A stretch of 64,000 nt of DNA from Candidatus Zixiibacteriota bacterium. GTDB taxonomy: Bacteria; Zixibacteria; MSB-5A5; GN15; FEB-12. Below the pieces are notes generated by a model. It ran no database searches and was not told the DNA's origin. It saw only the letters and a program-made list of their open reading frames with translations. Of the stretch, positions 18,442-27,392 are shown one piece after another. The DNA is taken from contig JAJRSF010000053.1 of the NCBI GenBank assembly GCA_024278935.1, positions 62,001-126,000 on the forward strand, given 5' to 3'. Every line of letters begins with the position of its first letter. Within the stretch, counting starts at the first letter, position 1. The translations under genes and the position numbers were made by a program.

Positions 18442-19272
18442 TTATTTCAAGCCTTCTGCTTTGGTGAGGATGAAATTGACATCATAGTTTGAGATAAATT
18501 TATATCGTTCCCATTCACCATTAATGATTTGAATTCGTTCACCATCGGTTTGCCATTTTTCGGTTTGTTTTATGACGATACCATCGATGTAGGCGAAGTA
18601 GATCATACCATTTGTTTGGATTCTATCTAAACCGGATCTTTGGGTTTCATCACCTTTTTTAGGTTCAATAGGGATAAGCAAAGTACCGGTGTATTCAATG
18701 ATAGCACAGTCGTAACCAAGTTCTCGTACAAAAGATTTGATAGTGTAAGTGGTTGAAGCTTTCATTGTTTCAGAAGGGAGTACGACAGAAGTTGTTTGTG
18801 TCCAGCTATATCCGGGGTTTACTTCAACAGAAGGGAAAACAGGTAAACCTTGTTCGTAATAATTTTTCATATAGGCAGTAGTTTTTTCTTCTGTGTTTTT
18901 GAATTCAAAATCAATTATTTTGCCATTTTGTAAAACAAGCAGATCCATCTCGCGAGAATATGTTACAGAGTCATACTGAGTGGAATCATCTTTGTTTTGT
19001 TGCATGTAATACCATGTATCAACTTCGTTGATTTTGAAAGTACTGTCATTGACAACTTCTAAAATATTCTGCTTAATGATTGCTGTGGATTCATTGGAAT
19101 CTTTTTTATAGGTCGAATCAGTTTTGATTACTTTGGTATAACGTTTAGAAACTTGTTTGTATTCTAAAGTCATTCCAGTTTTATATTTGAAAGAAAGTTT
19201 TACTGTCTTTGATTCTTCAGTACAACCAACTATCAAAAAAGTTAATAAAATAAGGGCGGTTAATATTCTCAA
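18442..19272 (-). CDS. lipoprotein of unknown function
   Basis: The 276-residue product begins with a signal peptide ending in the lipobox LIVGC. The mature protein is beta-rich (FKYKTGMTLEYKQVSKR... repeats of strands with Asp/Thr turns) and resembles DUF6263-type lipoproteins, but this is a weak impression. The start is TTG at 19272 with AAGGAG six bases upstream. It is the third gene of an operon behind an ECF sigma factor and an anti-sigma factor, so it may be an envelope-stress target or part of the sensing system. Confidence 0.7.
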   Translation of the reverse strand: MRILTALILLTFLIVGCTEESKTVKLSFKYKTGMTLEYKQVSKRYTKVIKTDSTYKKDSNESTAIIKQNILEVVNDSTFKINEVDTWYYMQQNKDDSTQYDSVTYSREMDLLVLQNGKIIDFEFKNTEEKTTAYMKNYYEQGLPVFPSVEVNPGYSWTQTTSVVLPSETMKASTTYTIKSFVRELGYDCAIIEYTGTLLIPIEPKKGDETQRSGLDRIQTNGMIYFAYIDGIVIKQTEKWQTDGERIQIINGEWERYKFISNYDVNFILTKAEGLK

Positions 19273-19301
19273 TTTTTTCTCCTTGGTAAAAGAAATAATA
19301 A

Positions 19302-19862
19302 TCAGTTTGATAAACGATTATATTCGTGTATCACAGATAGTCTTCCGAGCATTCCCGGTGGACTAATCAATAACATTCCTTGTATATGATTTAGCTGTTC
19401 TGCTTTGGTAAAAATTGGTGAATCGTTAGTTTGAAGCATTTGTTCTACCGGCGACATGACAAAGATAGGGCTTTCTTCGGGATTGTTTAGAGCAAAATTA
19501 TTGTCACTTGTTCCGATGATTATGGAAATTGCAAAAATAATCAATGCTGCTGCAGTAGATAGTAAGGCACGAGAAAATTCTGACCGAACTATTTCGTCTG
19601 AATTTTTTGATTGATTTTTATGCCAGTCGTTGTTCTCAATCGTACGAGCTAGTATAAGATTAGCTGTTTCATCAAAATATAAATCGCTCGGTGGAGATGA
19701 GTTGCTGTTTTGTAATAGTTCTTTAAGCTGTATGGTTTCATCGAGTTCTTTTTTACAAGACTCACATGAAGCAATATGCTTTTGAAAACCGACTAAATAC
19801 TCAGCTGCTAAATTATTATCTGCGTAGTCATCTATGAGCGTTTTATAAGGGAGACATGTCAT
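19302..19862 (-). CDS. membrane anti-sigma factor with zinc-finger (ZAS) domain
   Basis: The 186-residue product has an N-terminal zf-HC2/ZAS domain with the H-x3-C-x2-C motif (FQKHIASCESCKKEL), a linker, and one membrane helix (ALLSTAAALIIFAISIII, about 95-115) followed by a short periplasmic part. Such proteins hold the cognate ECF sigma factor until a signal arrives. It lies two bases after the sigma gene. The C-terminal domain has no recognisable sensor fold. Confidence 0.88.
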   Translation of the reverse strand: MTCLPYKTLIDDYADNNLAAEYLVGFQKHIASCESCKKELDETIQLKELLQNSNSSPPSDLYFDETANLILARTIENNDWHKNQSKNSDEIVRSEFSRALLSTAAALIIFAISIIIGTSDNNFALNNPEESPIFVMSPVEQMLQTNDSPIFTKAEQLNHIQGMLLISPPGMLGRLSVIHEYNRLSN

Positions 19863-19864
19863 TT

Positions 19865-20440
19865 TTACTCCTTTGTAAATAATCGCTGTTTTAATATTTT
19901 TTTCAGTTTGTTGCGAGCGATATGCAGGTTTGATCTGACTGTTGCTTCAGGGCAACCAAATGTTTCCGCTATTTCTGCTTTTGTGAATCCTTCAATATCG
20001 TGCAGAATTGCTGTTAAGCGTTGTTTGGTTGGTAGTAATTCCAAAGCCTTCAAAATTTCTTGCATCAATCGCTTATTTTTCAGATTTTCAGAAGGTGTCG
20101 CTACTTTTGCAGAAAGGGTAAGCTGTATATGACCGGGAAGAGAAGTTGAATCATCAGTCAGGGCAGTGTGTCCTTTTCGTTTACGCAATAAATCTATTGA
20201 GTAATTGGTGGCTATCCTTAAGATAAAACTGGTAAAATATTTTACATTCTGTAAATCCTTTCGTTTGTTATAAACTCTAACAAATGTCTCCTGTACAACT
20301 TCATCGGCATCTAAATGGTTACCCAGTATTTGAAAAGCAACGGAATAAATTTTCCGCTGATAACGGTGAACCAACTCAGTAAAAGCTGCTTCAGACCCAT
20401 TTAAGAACTGCTCGACTATTTGAGGAATTGTTTTATCCAT
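19865..20440 (-). CDS. ECF RNA polymerase sigma factor
   Basis: The 191-residue protein has region 2 (RYQRKIYSVAFQILGNHLDADEVVQETFVRVY, with the core-binding and -10 helix) and region 4 (LLPTKQRLTAILHDIEGFTKAEIAETFGCPEATVRSNLHIARNKLKKIL, helix-turn-helix). A GAGGGATT ribosome binding site precedes the ATG. It heads a three-gene operon with its anti-sigma factor and a lipoprotein, and probably autoregulates it. Confidence 0.95.
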   Translation of the reverse strand: MDKTIPQIVEQFLNGSEAAFTELVHRYQRKIYSVAFQILGNHLDADEVVQETFVRVYNKRKDLQNVKYFTSFILRIATNYSIDLLRKRKGHTALTDDSTSLPGHIQLTLSAKVATPSENLKNKRLMQEILKALELLPTKQRLTAILHDIEGFTKAEIAETFGCPEATVRSNLHIARNKLKKILKQRLFTKE

Positions 20441-20603
20441 AATCCCTCAGAATATCTTTTCATTACCATATAGACGCTACTAGTATTAAACTGTTTAAGT
20501 AATTCATAAAATAACCTTGACTATCAGAACAATTAACATTACAGTTAAGAATGTAACTTGTCAACCTTTATTATGACAACAACTTAGAAAGAATAAGACG
20601 AAA

Positions 20604-22013
20604 ATGTCCTCGAACCCGGTTCCACAAAATAAATATCTGCTTTTTACCGTTGGAGCAATCGGTACCTTTATGGCTACCTTGGACGGGTCAATTCTAAATG
20701 TAGCCCTACCAACAATTTCCAATGATTTTGCGGTCTCTATCAGCATGATCTCATGGGTCGTGGTCTCATATTCGCTTACATTGATTTCTCTCATGCTACT
20801 TTTTGGAGTATGGGTTGATAAAAAAGGGTATTTCTTTGCTTACCGATTTGGATATATACTTTTTATAATTGGTTCGGCAATGTGTGCCTTGAGCAATTCT
20901 TATGAATTTCTCGTATTTAGTCGGGTGATTCAGGCGATCGGGACAGCGATGTTTGCGGCGATTGGACCCGGGATGGTGACTTCTGTCTTTGGTGAAAAGG
21001 AGCGGGGAAAAGGAATTGGGCTGATGGTTATGATGGTTGCAGGCGGATTTATGGTCGGACCTCCATTGGGCGGATTTCTACTCAATTATTTTGATTGGCC
21101 GGCTCTGTTTGTAATAAATATTCCTATCGGTTTTATTGGACTCTTTATGACATACAAGTTTTTTAAATCAATGCCTAAGCCTTCATCGGCAAGGAAACTT
21201 AAAATCGAAGGGGCGTTGTCTATTTCGATTGCCTTGGTCTCGACGACATTTTGTATGTCACAGATCAATTCGTATCCGTTGACTGACTATCATGTTTGGG
21301 GATTGGGATTACTGGCAGTATGTATGTTCGGACTCTTTTTCTATTTTGAATCAAAGCCGAAAACTGCTCTTATCGGATTACAGATATTTTCAAACAGACA
21401 GTTTACATCATCGATTGGTGCGATGCTTTTTATGTTTATGGCACTCTCCGGAATTTCGATTTTGATTCCATTTTATCTGGAGACGATTAAAGGATATGCC
21501 CCGAACCAGGTTGGTCTCTTTTTGACAATTTTCCCGATTATGATGTTTGTTTTTGCTCCGTTATCGGGGCGGTTATCTGATAAAATCGGTTTTCAGCAGT
21601 TGACGATTATCGGGCTTTTGGTGCTGATTGGCGGGATGTATTTTCTCTCGGAACTGACGGTTGATTCTACCCAGAACTATATCATCTTAAGCTTTGTACT
21701 GCTTGGGATGGGAGTCGGTATTTTTAACACTCCGAACTCATCGGCTCTGATGGGGTCTGTCACCGAAGAACATCGTGCGGTGACATCGTCGATATTGGGA
21801 ACAACCCGTAATATCGGAATGTCTGTTGGGGTTGCTTTTGCGACAGCTCTGTTTACCTATTTGCAAACTCAGAATTCTTATCTTGGCGATGAATCGGTTA
21901 TCTTTGTGGAATCGTATGCGACTGTGATTTATTGTTCGATAGGGATCGCAACGATTAGTCTGCTGTTCTCATTTATTCGAGGGCAGAAGAAGGTTTCTGA
22001 AGTGACTAATTAA
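20604..22013 (+). CDS. DHA2-family (14-TM) MFS drug exporter
   Basis: This 469-residue membrane protein has about 14 predicted helices. The DHA2 signature is in helix 1 (LDGSILNVALPTIS), motif A-like GVWVDKKG follows helix 2, and AIGTAMFAAIGPGMV with GPPLGGFLLNYFDWPALFVINIPIG matches motif C and its neighbourhood. Members export drugs or other amphiphiles by proton antiport; the substrate is unknown here. No TetR-type regulator lies next to it, and the divergent sigma factor operon is its only upstream neighbour. Confidence 0.9.
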   Translation: MSSNPVPQNKYLLFTVGAIGTFMATLDGSILNVALPTISNDFAVSISMISWVVVSYSLTLISLMLLFGVWVDKKGYFFAYRFGYILFIIGSAMCALSNSYEFLVFSRVIQAIGTAMFAAIGPGMVTSVFGEKERGKGIGLMVMMVAGGFMVGPPLGGFLLNYFDWPALFVINIPIGFIGLFMTYKFFKSMPKPSSARKLKIEGALSISIALVSTTFCMSQINSYPLTDYHVWGLGLLAVCMFGLFFYFESKPKTALIGLQIFSNRQFTSSIGAMLFMFMALSGISILIPFYLETIKGYAPNQVGLFLTIFPIMMFVFAPLSGRLSDKIGFQQLTIIGLLVLIGGMYFLSELTVDSTQNYIILSFVLLGMGVGIFNTPNSSALMGSVTEEHRAVTSSILGTTRNIGMSVGVAFATALFTYLQTQNSYLGDESVIFVESYATVIYCSIGIATISLLFSFIRGQKKVSEVTN

Positions 22014-22017
22014 AATA

Positions 22018-22045
22018 TTGACATAGCGGAAATATTGACTATTTT
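22018..22045 (+). promoter_or_regulatory. promoter for tRNA-Ala
   Basis: TTGACA (22018-22023), a 16-base spacer and TATTTT (22040-22045), 15 bases before the mature tRNA 5' end. It is placed immediately after the exporter stop. Confidence 0.5.
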
Positions 22046-22060
22046 ACTTATCCTGAATAT

Positions 22061-22133
22061 GGGGCCTTAGCTCAGTTGGGAGAGCGCTTGACTGGCAGTC
22101 AAGAGGTCGACGGTTCGATCCCGTTAGGCTCCA
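22061..22133 (+). tRNA. tRNA-Ala (anticodon GGC)
   Basis: A 73-base cloverleaf. The acceptor stem is GGGGCCT with AGGCTCC and discriminator A. The D arm contains AGCTCAGTTGGGAGAGC, and the anticodon stem CTTGA/TCAAG encloses CTGGCAG with GGC at 22094-22096. The T arm has GGTTCGATCC. CCA is not encoded in full. Confidence 0.97.
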
Positions 22134-22143
22134 TTAAAAATTT

Positions 22144-22175
22144 AAAGCCCGCTTGAGACAAGTGGGCTTTGTTAT
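22144..22175 (+). terminator. terminator after tRNA-Ala
   Basis: AAAGCCCGCTTG and CAAGTGGGCTTT form an almost perfect 12-bp stem with an AGA loop, ten bases after the tRNA, then GTTATTT. Confidence 0.8.
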
Positions 22176-22196
22176 TTGCATCGAATTATTGATTGA

Positions 22197-22877
22197 TTAC
22201 CTCCATAAAAATGATATATTTTGACATGGGAAAACGCAAAAAAACTCAACAAGTTTCCATTCTCTCAGCCACAACAACTCTTCTTTCAAAGTTCGCATCA
22301 TTCGTTCGGTATCAGCATTACCTTTCGGATTATTATAACTCGTAAATGCCTGATGAACTCCAAGATGAGAACATACTTTCATAAAAGTTGTCGAGGTAGG
22401 CTGGCTTCCATTATCAGACATCAAGTGAAGCGTATGATCACGCACGCCATCCGGGAACTGCCTGTTGATGCCCATATCCAACGCATTCAGCCAATCTCTC
22501 GTGACGGCACGATGACCGGTATGATGTCCGACTATCTTCTTCGTGTACCAATCCAAAACGATTACAATATAGACCCAACCGTTATCACTCATTACTTTAG
22601 TCATGTCGATTCCCCACCATTCGTTAGGATAACTCGGACGTGGTTTCTTCTTATCTGATATACGCTTCGCTTTGAGTCTTGTGTTGGCTGTGACAATCAA
22701 ATTATGTCTTTTCATTAAACGAAGTACACGTTTTCTATTGACAATAACATTCTCAACATACCGAAGATACGCCCATACCCGACGATAGCCCCAGAAAGGA
22801 TGCTCACATTTCAACTGACGAATTTGTTCAAGAATATGCTTATTTCGCTCTTCTACTGATTCAGACGGCAATCTCAT
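22197..22877 (-). pseudogene. IS3-family transposase orfB, 3' truncated
   Basis: The integrase-core transposase is 226 residues long: an HTH_21-like region (HPFWGYRRVWAYLRY), then the DDE core with D in WGIDMTKV, D in HLMSDNGSQP and E in NADTERMMRTLKEE. After LLWLREW the sequence leaves the family and stops, losing roughly 40-50 C-terminal residues. ATGA overlap with orfA and GAGGAGGT just upstream show it was translated by coupling rather than only by frameshifting. Confidence 0.85.
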
Positions 22878-23220
22878 ACCTCCTCGTCCTCGAGTTTTTT
22901 TAACTCGAATGTGACTGCTCCAAGTGTCTGCTCTAAATTAAGTATCCGTTTCTTCAAACGATCTTCTTTGGTTACATTACTATTGTTTTCAAAAGCTCGA
23001 TACGATTCTGATAAAAACTTATCTCGCCAAAGATAATATTGATTCTGACTGATTTGATATTTAGTACAAACTTCTGATACCGACATACCTGAAAGTCCTT
23101 CTAAGACAATCTTGGCTTTGGTTTTTGAGTCCCATTTTCTGCGTTTCATGAGCTTCTCCTTTGTGAGTTCTATCAAATGATAATCTCTTAACAATACCTG
23201 TCAACTAATGGGGGGCAGTA
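22199..23220 (-). mobile_element. IS3-family insertion sequence remnant
   Basis: Two overlapping transposase genes (orfA, orfB) on the minus strand. The orfA-side end is marked by TACTGCCCCCCATTAG (minus strand, 23220 inwards), resembling IS3/IS150-type termini. No matching inverted repeat is visible at the orfB end, where the transposase is cut short near 22250, so the element is truncated and probably immobile. It lies about 65 bases downstream of tRNA-Ala. Confidence 0.8.
22874..23149 (-). CDS. IS3-family transposase orfA (HTH_Tnp_1)
   Basis: A helix-turn-helix DNA-binding protein of about 91 residues: KRRKWDSKTKAKIVLEGLSG, then SVSEVCTKYQISQNQYYLWRDKF, and a C-terminal coiled coil (LKKRILNLEQTLGAVTFELKKLE). 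The start is ATG 23149 with AAGGAG six bases upstream; the frame extends further but without a ribosome binding site. Confidence 0.88.
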   Translation of the reverse strand: MKRRKWDSKTKAKIVLEGLSGMSVSEVCTKYQISQNQYYLWRDKFLSESYRAFENNSNVTKEDRLKKRILNLEQTLGAVTFELKKLEDEEV

Positions 23221-23306
23221 TAAGAGTTAGTTATTAACCTACCACTAGAGAATTTACCGGAGCAGCAACTAGAACATGCTTGAAGTTAAATATGGTTTGT
23301 TATTAT

Positions 23307-23720
23307 TTAGCTTACTTTATTTACACATATAAAACTACTAATGAGTTGTAAAAATTTATCATCTTCCCAAGGTTTTGCAACAAAGCAATGACAATGAAGT
23401 ATTTCTTTTTCAATTTCTTTTGGCACATTTACCGCAGTAGATGCTCCTGTTAATAATATTCTAATTGTATGGGGATATTTATCTTCTACGATATGCAGGA
23501 AATCAGAGCCTGACATAATCGGCATTGTGAAATCACTAATAACAACATTGTATTTAATTTCTTCTAGAGATTTGAGAGCATCGTCAACGCTATCAAACAA
23601 ATATACTTTATATGGTTCATCAGCAAATAATCGTTTTAATGCGTTAAGAATATTTTGTTCATCATCAACAATCATTACAGAAATTTCTGATTCATTTTCT
23701 ATATTTTGTTTTGATCTCAC
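23307..23720 (-). CDS. single-domain response regulator
   Basis: 137-residue receiver domain: acidic pair in MIVDDEQ, predicted phospho-acceptor D63 (VISDFTMP), switch Thr in LLTGAS and K116 in VAKPWED. The KPWxDD signature is typical of receivers paired with HD-GYP/HDOD proteins, and the same K-P-W occurs in the three other receivers of this island. It is the last gene of a minus-strand run that begins at 27392. Confidence 0.9.
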   Translation of the reverse strand: MRSKQNIENESEISVMIVDDEQNILNALKRLFADEPYKVYLFDSVDDALKSLEEIKYNVVISDFTMPIMSGSDFLHIVEDKYPHTIRILLTGASTAVNVPKEIEKEILHCHCFVAKPWEDDKFLQLISSFICVNKVS

Positions 23721-23736
23721 AGGTTAGCCCTTTTTT

Positions 23737-24573
23737 TTAATCGAAAAGTGTTTTCGTATGTTCAATCTCTTTGATGGAGTTCATTATAGTATTTTTAATA
23801 ATATTGTCATTTAAATGTAGAGCATCCCATGATAATTTAGAAAAAACAGTTACATATGTTATACCACTATTCCCAATATTAAGACCATGAGTTATAATGT
23901 CTGCTATATGGACCGCATGAGTTATAATAATATCATCATTGTTTTTGCACGCTTCAGGGGAATGGTGAAACTCGATAGTGTTCACAATGTTTTCAGGGAA
24001 ATTCCATTTTTTACCTAGTAAGGCACCTAATTGTTGATGGTTCTGTTGAAACCATTCTGATTCTTTTTCTAAATCTATAACTGACTTTCCTTGGTCATAA
24101 AATGCGATATATTTCTTAGGGTCAATCTGGTAATAGATGAGTCTACCGACATCATGTAGGATACCACTTAAATAAGCAGCATTCCTAATTTCTTTAGTTT
24201 CATTTTTTAAGAGTTTTTTGGCTATGATACCAACACTCAAAGAATGCAGCCAAAATTCATTGATATTAAAAATGTTTTTATCAGCTTTAAATATATTTAG
24301 AAATGACATAGTAAGCAACAGGTGATGTACTGCCTCAAGTCCAATCATAGTAATCGCTTCCTCAACAGAAGAGACTTCTCTTGAGAATCCATAAAAAGGT
24401 GAGTTTACTAACTTAAGTATTTTAGCAGTAAATGCCTGATCTGTTTGAGCTACTTTAGCGAGTTCATGACTACCAATATTTTTCTTATTCAACAGAGAAG
24501 TAAGTTGTGTAATAATAGTTGGGGCTGCCGGAAGATCGATTCCTTTATTGATATATTCTTGTACATCCGTCAT
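23737..24573 (-). CDS. HDOD-domain signalling protein
   Basis: 278 residues, almost all one HDOD domain: LPAAPTIITQLTSLL, VAQTDQAFTAKILKLVNSPFYGFSR, SGILHDVGRLIYY and EFHHSPEACKN. The HD-type residues (LHDVG) are partly kept, but HDOD proteins are usually non-catalytic adaptors. Start ATG 24573 with GAGG upstream; a TTG start 15 bases earlier is possible. It lies between receiver genes, so it is probably an output of phosphorylated receivers (inference). Confidence 0.9.
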   Translation of the reverse strand: MTDVQEYINKGIDLPAAPTIITQLTSLLNKKNIGSHELAKVAQTDQAFTAKILKLVNSPFYGFSREVSSVEEAITMIGLEAVHHLLLTMSFLNIFKADKNIFNINEFWLHSLSVGIIAKKLLKNETKEIRNAAYLSGILHDVGRLIYYQIDPKKYIAFYDQGKSVIDLEKESEWFQQNHQQLGALLGKKWNFPENIVNTIEFHHSPEACKNNDDIIITHAVHIADIITHGLNIGNSGITYVTVFSKLSWDALHLNDNIIKNTIMNSIKEIEHTKTLFD

Positions 24574-24577
24574 GAGA

Positions 24578-24694
24578 CTAGTCCTCAACTTTATTTTCTT
24601 GAGAATTGATCTCAGTCAAAGTTTCTTGAATTAGTTTAGTAAGAAGTTGTATCTCTTCATGATGTATTATCATTGACAATTTTTTTGAAATCAT
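24578..24694 (-). CDS. possible small protein, 38 residues
   Basis: In the 170-base gap between a receiver gene and the HDOD gene there is an open frame of 38 codons, ATG at 24694 to TAG at 24578, just upstream of the HDOD start. A second short frame (MMIDNSNTTNQKMKSK, from about 24741) overlaps its start by AATGATT. One extra or missing base would join the two into a 54-residue acidic helical peptide. It is either a coupled pair of tiny ORFs or the remains of a frameshifted gene. No family recognised. Confidence 0.3.
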   Translation of the reverse strand: MISKKLSMIIHHEEIQLLTKLIQETLTEINSQENKVED

Positions 24695-24741
24695 TTTGAT
24701 TTCATTTTTTGATTCGTCGTATTTGAATTATCTATCATCAT

Positions 24742-25248
24742 TTACTCACTTATAATAATACATCCATCCGAATCTACATTTCGTTCAGCTATTCCAGGAT
24801 ATTGTTTGTTTAATTTTTGTAATGATTTCTCATGTTCTTTTATTATTTCTTTTAACTCTTGATTTTCTTTCTCTAATTCTTTTTGCTGAAGAGATTGTTT
24901 AATCGATTCTAATAGTTCGTTGTCATCCCATGGTTTATTAAAGAATTTGCAGATATAGCCACAGTTAATAGCTGATTTGAAAACATTAATATCAGTTGTT
25001 CCGGTTAACATGATTTTTACTAAATCTTTAAATTGATTATGAATGGTCATTAATAAATCAGTACCGGTAGCTCCCGGCATACCTTCATCAGTTATGAGAA
25101 CATCAAGTTCAATCTTTTGTAACATAGAGAGTGCTTCACTTGCTGAAAGAGCAGTAAAAACTTCATAGCCCTCAGATTGCAGTAAACGTTTTAATGCATT
25201 CAAAATAGATTGAGAATCATCTACTAATAATATTTTATATTGCCGCAC
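24742..25248 (-). CDS. response regulator with C-terminal coiled coil
   Basis: 168 residues: a receiver domain with LLVDDSQ, phospho-acceptor D54 (LITDEGMP), Thr in MLTGTT and K105 (FNKPWDD), then a strongly charged coiled coil (about 115-150) and a short tail. No enzymatic or DNA-binding output. It overlaps the HD-GYP gene by 14 bases, indicating coupled translation. Confidence 0.9.
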   Translation of the reverse strand: MRQYKILLVDDSQSILNALKRLLQSEGYEVFTALSASEALSMLQKIELDVLITDEGMPGATGTDLLMTIHNQFKDLVKIMLTGTTDINVFKSAINCGYICKFFNKPWDDNELLESIKQSLQQKELEKENQELKEIIKEHEKSLQKLNKQYPGIAERNVDSDGCIIISE

Positions 25249-26551
25249 TTGGTTCCTCTTCTTTTACGATTTTCTTATACACTTGGATATCACCATTTAC
25301 ATTGTCAACTATATGTATTTTTCTAATTCTATTAATCATATCTACTGAGAGTTTTGCACCTTTTGGAAGTAAGAACATGCCATTTTGCGTGTTAATGTCA
25401 TTGGAGATTATCATGCCTTCACGAAGATCATTAGGAGTTAAATGCTGTACGTCGGTTCCCTCATCATGGTATAAAGTTTTAGCAACATCGGCTTCGATAA
25501 ATTTTTTCACAATTTCAGGATCAAAAAGAGAACCAGAGAATTGCACAAGTTTAGCTGTTGCTTTTTGAAGGGTTTGCAAGTCGGGGTACCCATTTATAAA
25601 AGCATAGTGATCAAATGCATCGCAAATACGGATAATTTTTGAACCAAATGGAATTTGGTCACTTACTAAATTGTCTGGGTATCCTGTGCCATCATGGTTC
25701 TCATGATGATTTCGAATTATAATTCCTATGTCACCAAATCCGCTTATATTATATACACATGATTGTCCAATGATAGGATGCTTAAAAAGTTGATTTTTTT
25801 CTGTGATAGTAAGATGTTCATATTTTTTCTTAAGGATAATATCAGTAAGCGTAATTTTTCCAATATCATGTAAATATGAGCCAACGATAATATCCTGATA
25901 TTTTTGTTCGTCTAAGTCAAAACAACTAAGTAGTTTTTTTACTAATAATGAAACACGTTGTGAATGACTGCCAACTTCTTTATGACGGAGATCAATGAAT
26001 GATGAAAACGTTTTAATAGTCTCCATAAAGCTTTTATTCAATTCATGATTTTGATGGGTTATCTCTTTAGTCTGTTCATCAACTTTTTCTTTAAGAGAAA
26101 TGTTAAATTCTTTAAGTTTAATATTTTGTTTTGCTATTACTTTTTGAAGTCTATTCTTTTCTTTTAAGGACTCATATAATTCGATTGATTCTTTAACTCT
26201 ACTTATTAAAACATTATCATCCCACGGTTTATTCAAAAAATATCTCACTTCGCCTTTATTGATTGCATCAGCAGTTGCTTGTGCATCAGCATATCCGGTC
26301 AATAGAACTCGAATACTTTTTGGCGAAATATCTATTGACTGTTGCAGAAATTCCACGCCGGTCATTTGAGGCATTCTTTGATCGGAAATTATAATAGTGA
26401 TTTCATCGTTTGTGAGGAGTTTAAGTGCTTCTTTACCAGATGTTGTGCTAATAAGTTCGTATCCCTCAGGCTTGAGCAACCGGGACAATGCTTTTAGAAT
26501 ACTTACTTCGTCATCTACAAGAAGGATTTTATGTTTTACTTGTTCAGCCAT
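25235..26551 (-). CDS. RpfG-like response regulator, receiver + HD-GYP phosphodiesterase
   Basis: 438 residues. The receiver has D57 (IISDQRMP) and K109 (LNKPWDD). A coiled coil (about 130-175) leads to an HD-GYP domain with H197, H229-D230 in HDIGK, and HHENHDGTGYP (283-293). These are the metal and signature residues of cyclic di-GMP phosphodiesterases and all are present. A C-terminal ~80-residue extension (DVQHLTPNDLREGMIISND...) follows. It should lower c-di-GMP when its receiver is activated. It overlaps the upstream receiver-PAS gene by eight bases. Confidence 0.93.
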   Translation of the reverse strand: MAEQVKHKILLVDDEVSILKALSRLLKPEGYELISTTSGKEALKLLTNDEITIIISDQRMPQMTGVEFLQQSIDISPKSIRVLLTGYADAQATADAINKGEVRYFLNKPWDDNVLISRVKESIELYESLKEKNRLQKVIAKQNIKLKEFNISLKEKVDEQTKEITHQNHELNKSFMETIKTFSSFIDLRHKEVGSHSQRVSLLVKKLLSCFDLDEQKYQDIIVGSYLHDIGKITLTDIILKKKYEHLTITEKNQLFKHPIIGQSCVYNISGFGDIGIIIRNHHENHDGTGYPDNLVSDQIPFGSKIIRICDAFDHYAFINGYPDLQTLQKATAKLVQFSGSLFDPEIVKKFIEADVAKTLYHDEGTDVQHLTPNDLREGMIISNDINTQNGMFLLPKGAKLSVDMINRIRKIHIVDNVNGDIQVYKKIVKEEEPSAAI

Positions 26552-27392
26552 TTTCTACCTCTAAATAATGTTCAATGTTTATCATTGATATGTTTTCATT
26601 ATTCTTAAAAAGAACAACAATAAATCCGGCACCATCTATGAGTGGTGTTATGAGTGAATTCGTCTGGTTATCCATTTTGTATGTAATTTGTCTTGTCTCA
26701 TTTCTCTCTAAATATAAATTGAGATGTTTTCCGATTTCTGTTTCATTTCCTTTCAGAGAAGAACTCAGAGCAATGTTAAATTTTGTAAGATACTTGCTTG
26801 CTAATTCGTTTACATATACAACTATTCCATCAGAATCTACACCGAATACACCAACCGGCAGAAGATTTAATATGTATTGTGAGATTTTTAACGCCTTATT
26901 TTTTATTTCTAAATCAGCAGTACGTTTAGCAACAGTTTCTTCTAAGCTTTCAGTTAATTTCAAAAGTTCATTATTGCTATATTGTAGATTTTCAACAAGT
27001 TTGTTATTTAGAGATTGTAGTTCAAAATGCTCGAGTGCTCTTATTACTGTTGTAAGTAAATCTTGATCGTTCCATGGTTTCGCTAAGAATTTGTATACAT
27101 TTCCTTCATTGATAGATTCAACAATAGCAGCAACATCGGCAAATCCGCTTAATATCATCCGAATTGTATTTGGGTATCTTTCTTTAACTTCTTTTAGAAA
27201 TTGGACACCGTTCTTGTGTGGCATTTTATGGTCTGATATAACTAAATTGATAGTCTCTTCTTGTAAAACTAAAAGACCGGCATCAGCAGATTCGGCAATA
27301 TATATTTTATAGTCAGTATCTATAAACAATCTTTTTAATGATTTTAAGATATTTATCTCATCATCAACTAATAATATCGTCTGCTTGTCCAT
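26544..27392 (-). CDS. response regulator with receiver, coiled coil and PAS-like domain
   Basis: A receiver domain (acidic pair LLVDDE, phospho-acceptor near D54 in VISDHKMP, K in LAKPWND), a coiled coil about 120-170, and a PAS-like domain (about 170-275: LNLLPVGVFGVDSDGIVVYVNELASKYL). No kinase or cyclase output. The start is taken as ATG 27392; an in-frame GTG at 27398 is possible. It is the first gene of the minus-strand signalling operon and lies divergent from a PAS histidine kinase, its likely phosphodonor. Confidence 0.88.
   Translation of the reverse strand: MDKQTILLVDDEINILKSLKRLFIDTDYKIYIAESADAGLLVLQEETINLVISDHKMPHKNGVQFLKEVKERYPNTIRMILSGFADVAAIVESINEGNVYKFLAKPWNDQDLLTTVIRALEHFELQSLNNKLVENLQYSNNELLKLTESLEETVAKRTADLEIKNKALKISQYILNLLPVGVFGVDSDGIVVYVNELASKYLTKFNIALSSSLKGNETEIGKHLNLYLERNETRQITYKMDNQTNSLITPLIDGAGFIVVLFKNNENISMINIEHYLEVENG

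Noticed and set aside
22221-22658. 145-codon plus-strand open frame
   Set aside because: Lies entirely antisense to the IS transposase orfB, which has clear DDE motifs.
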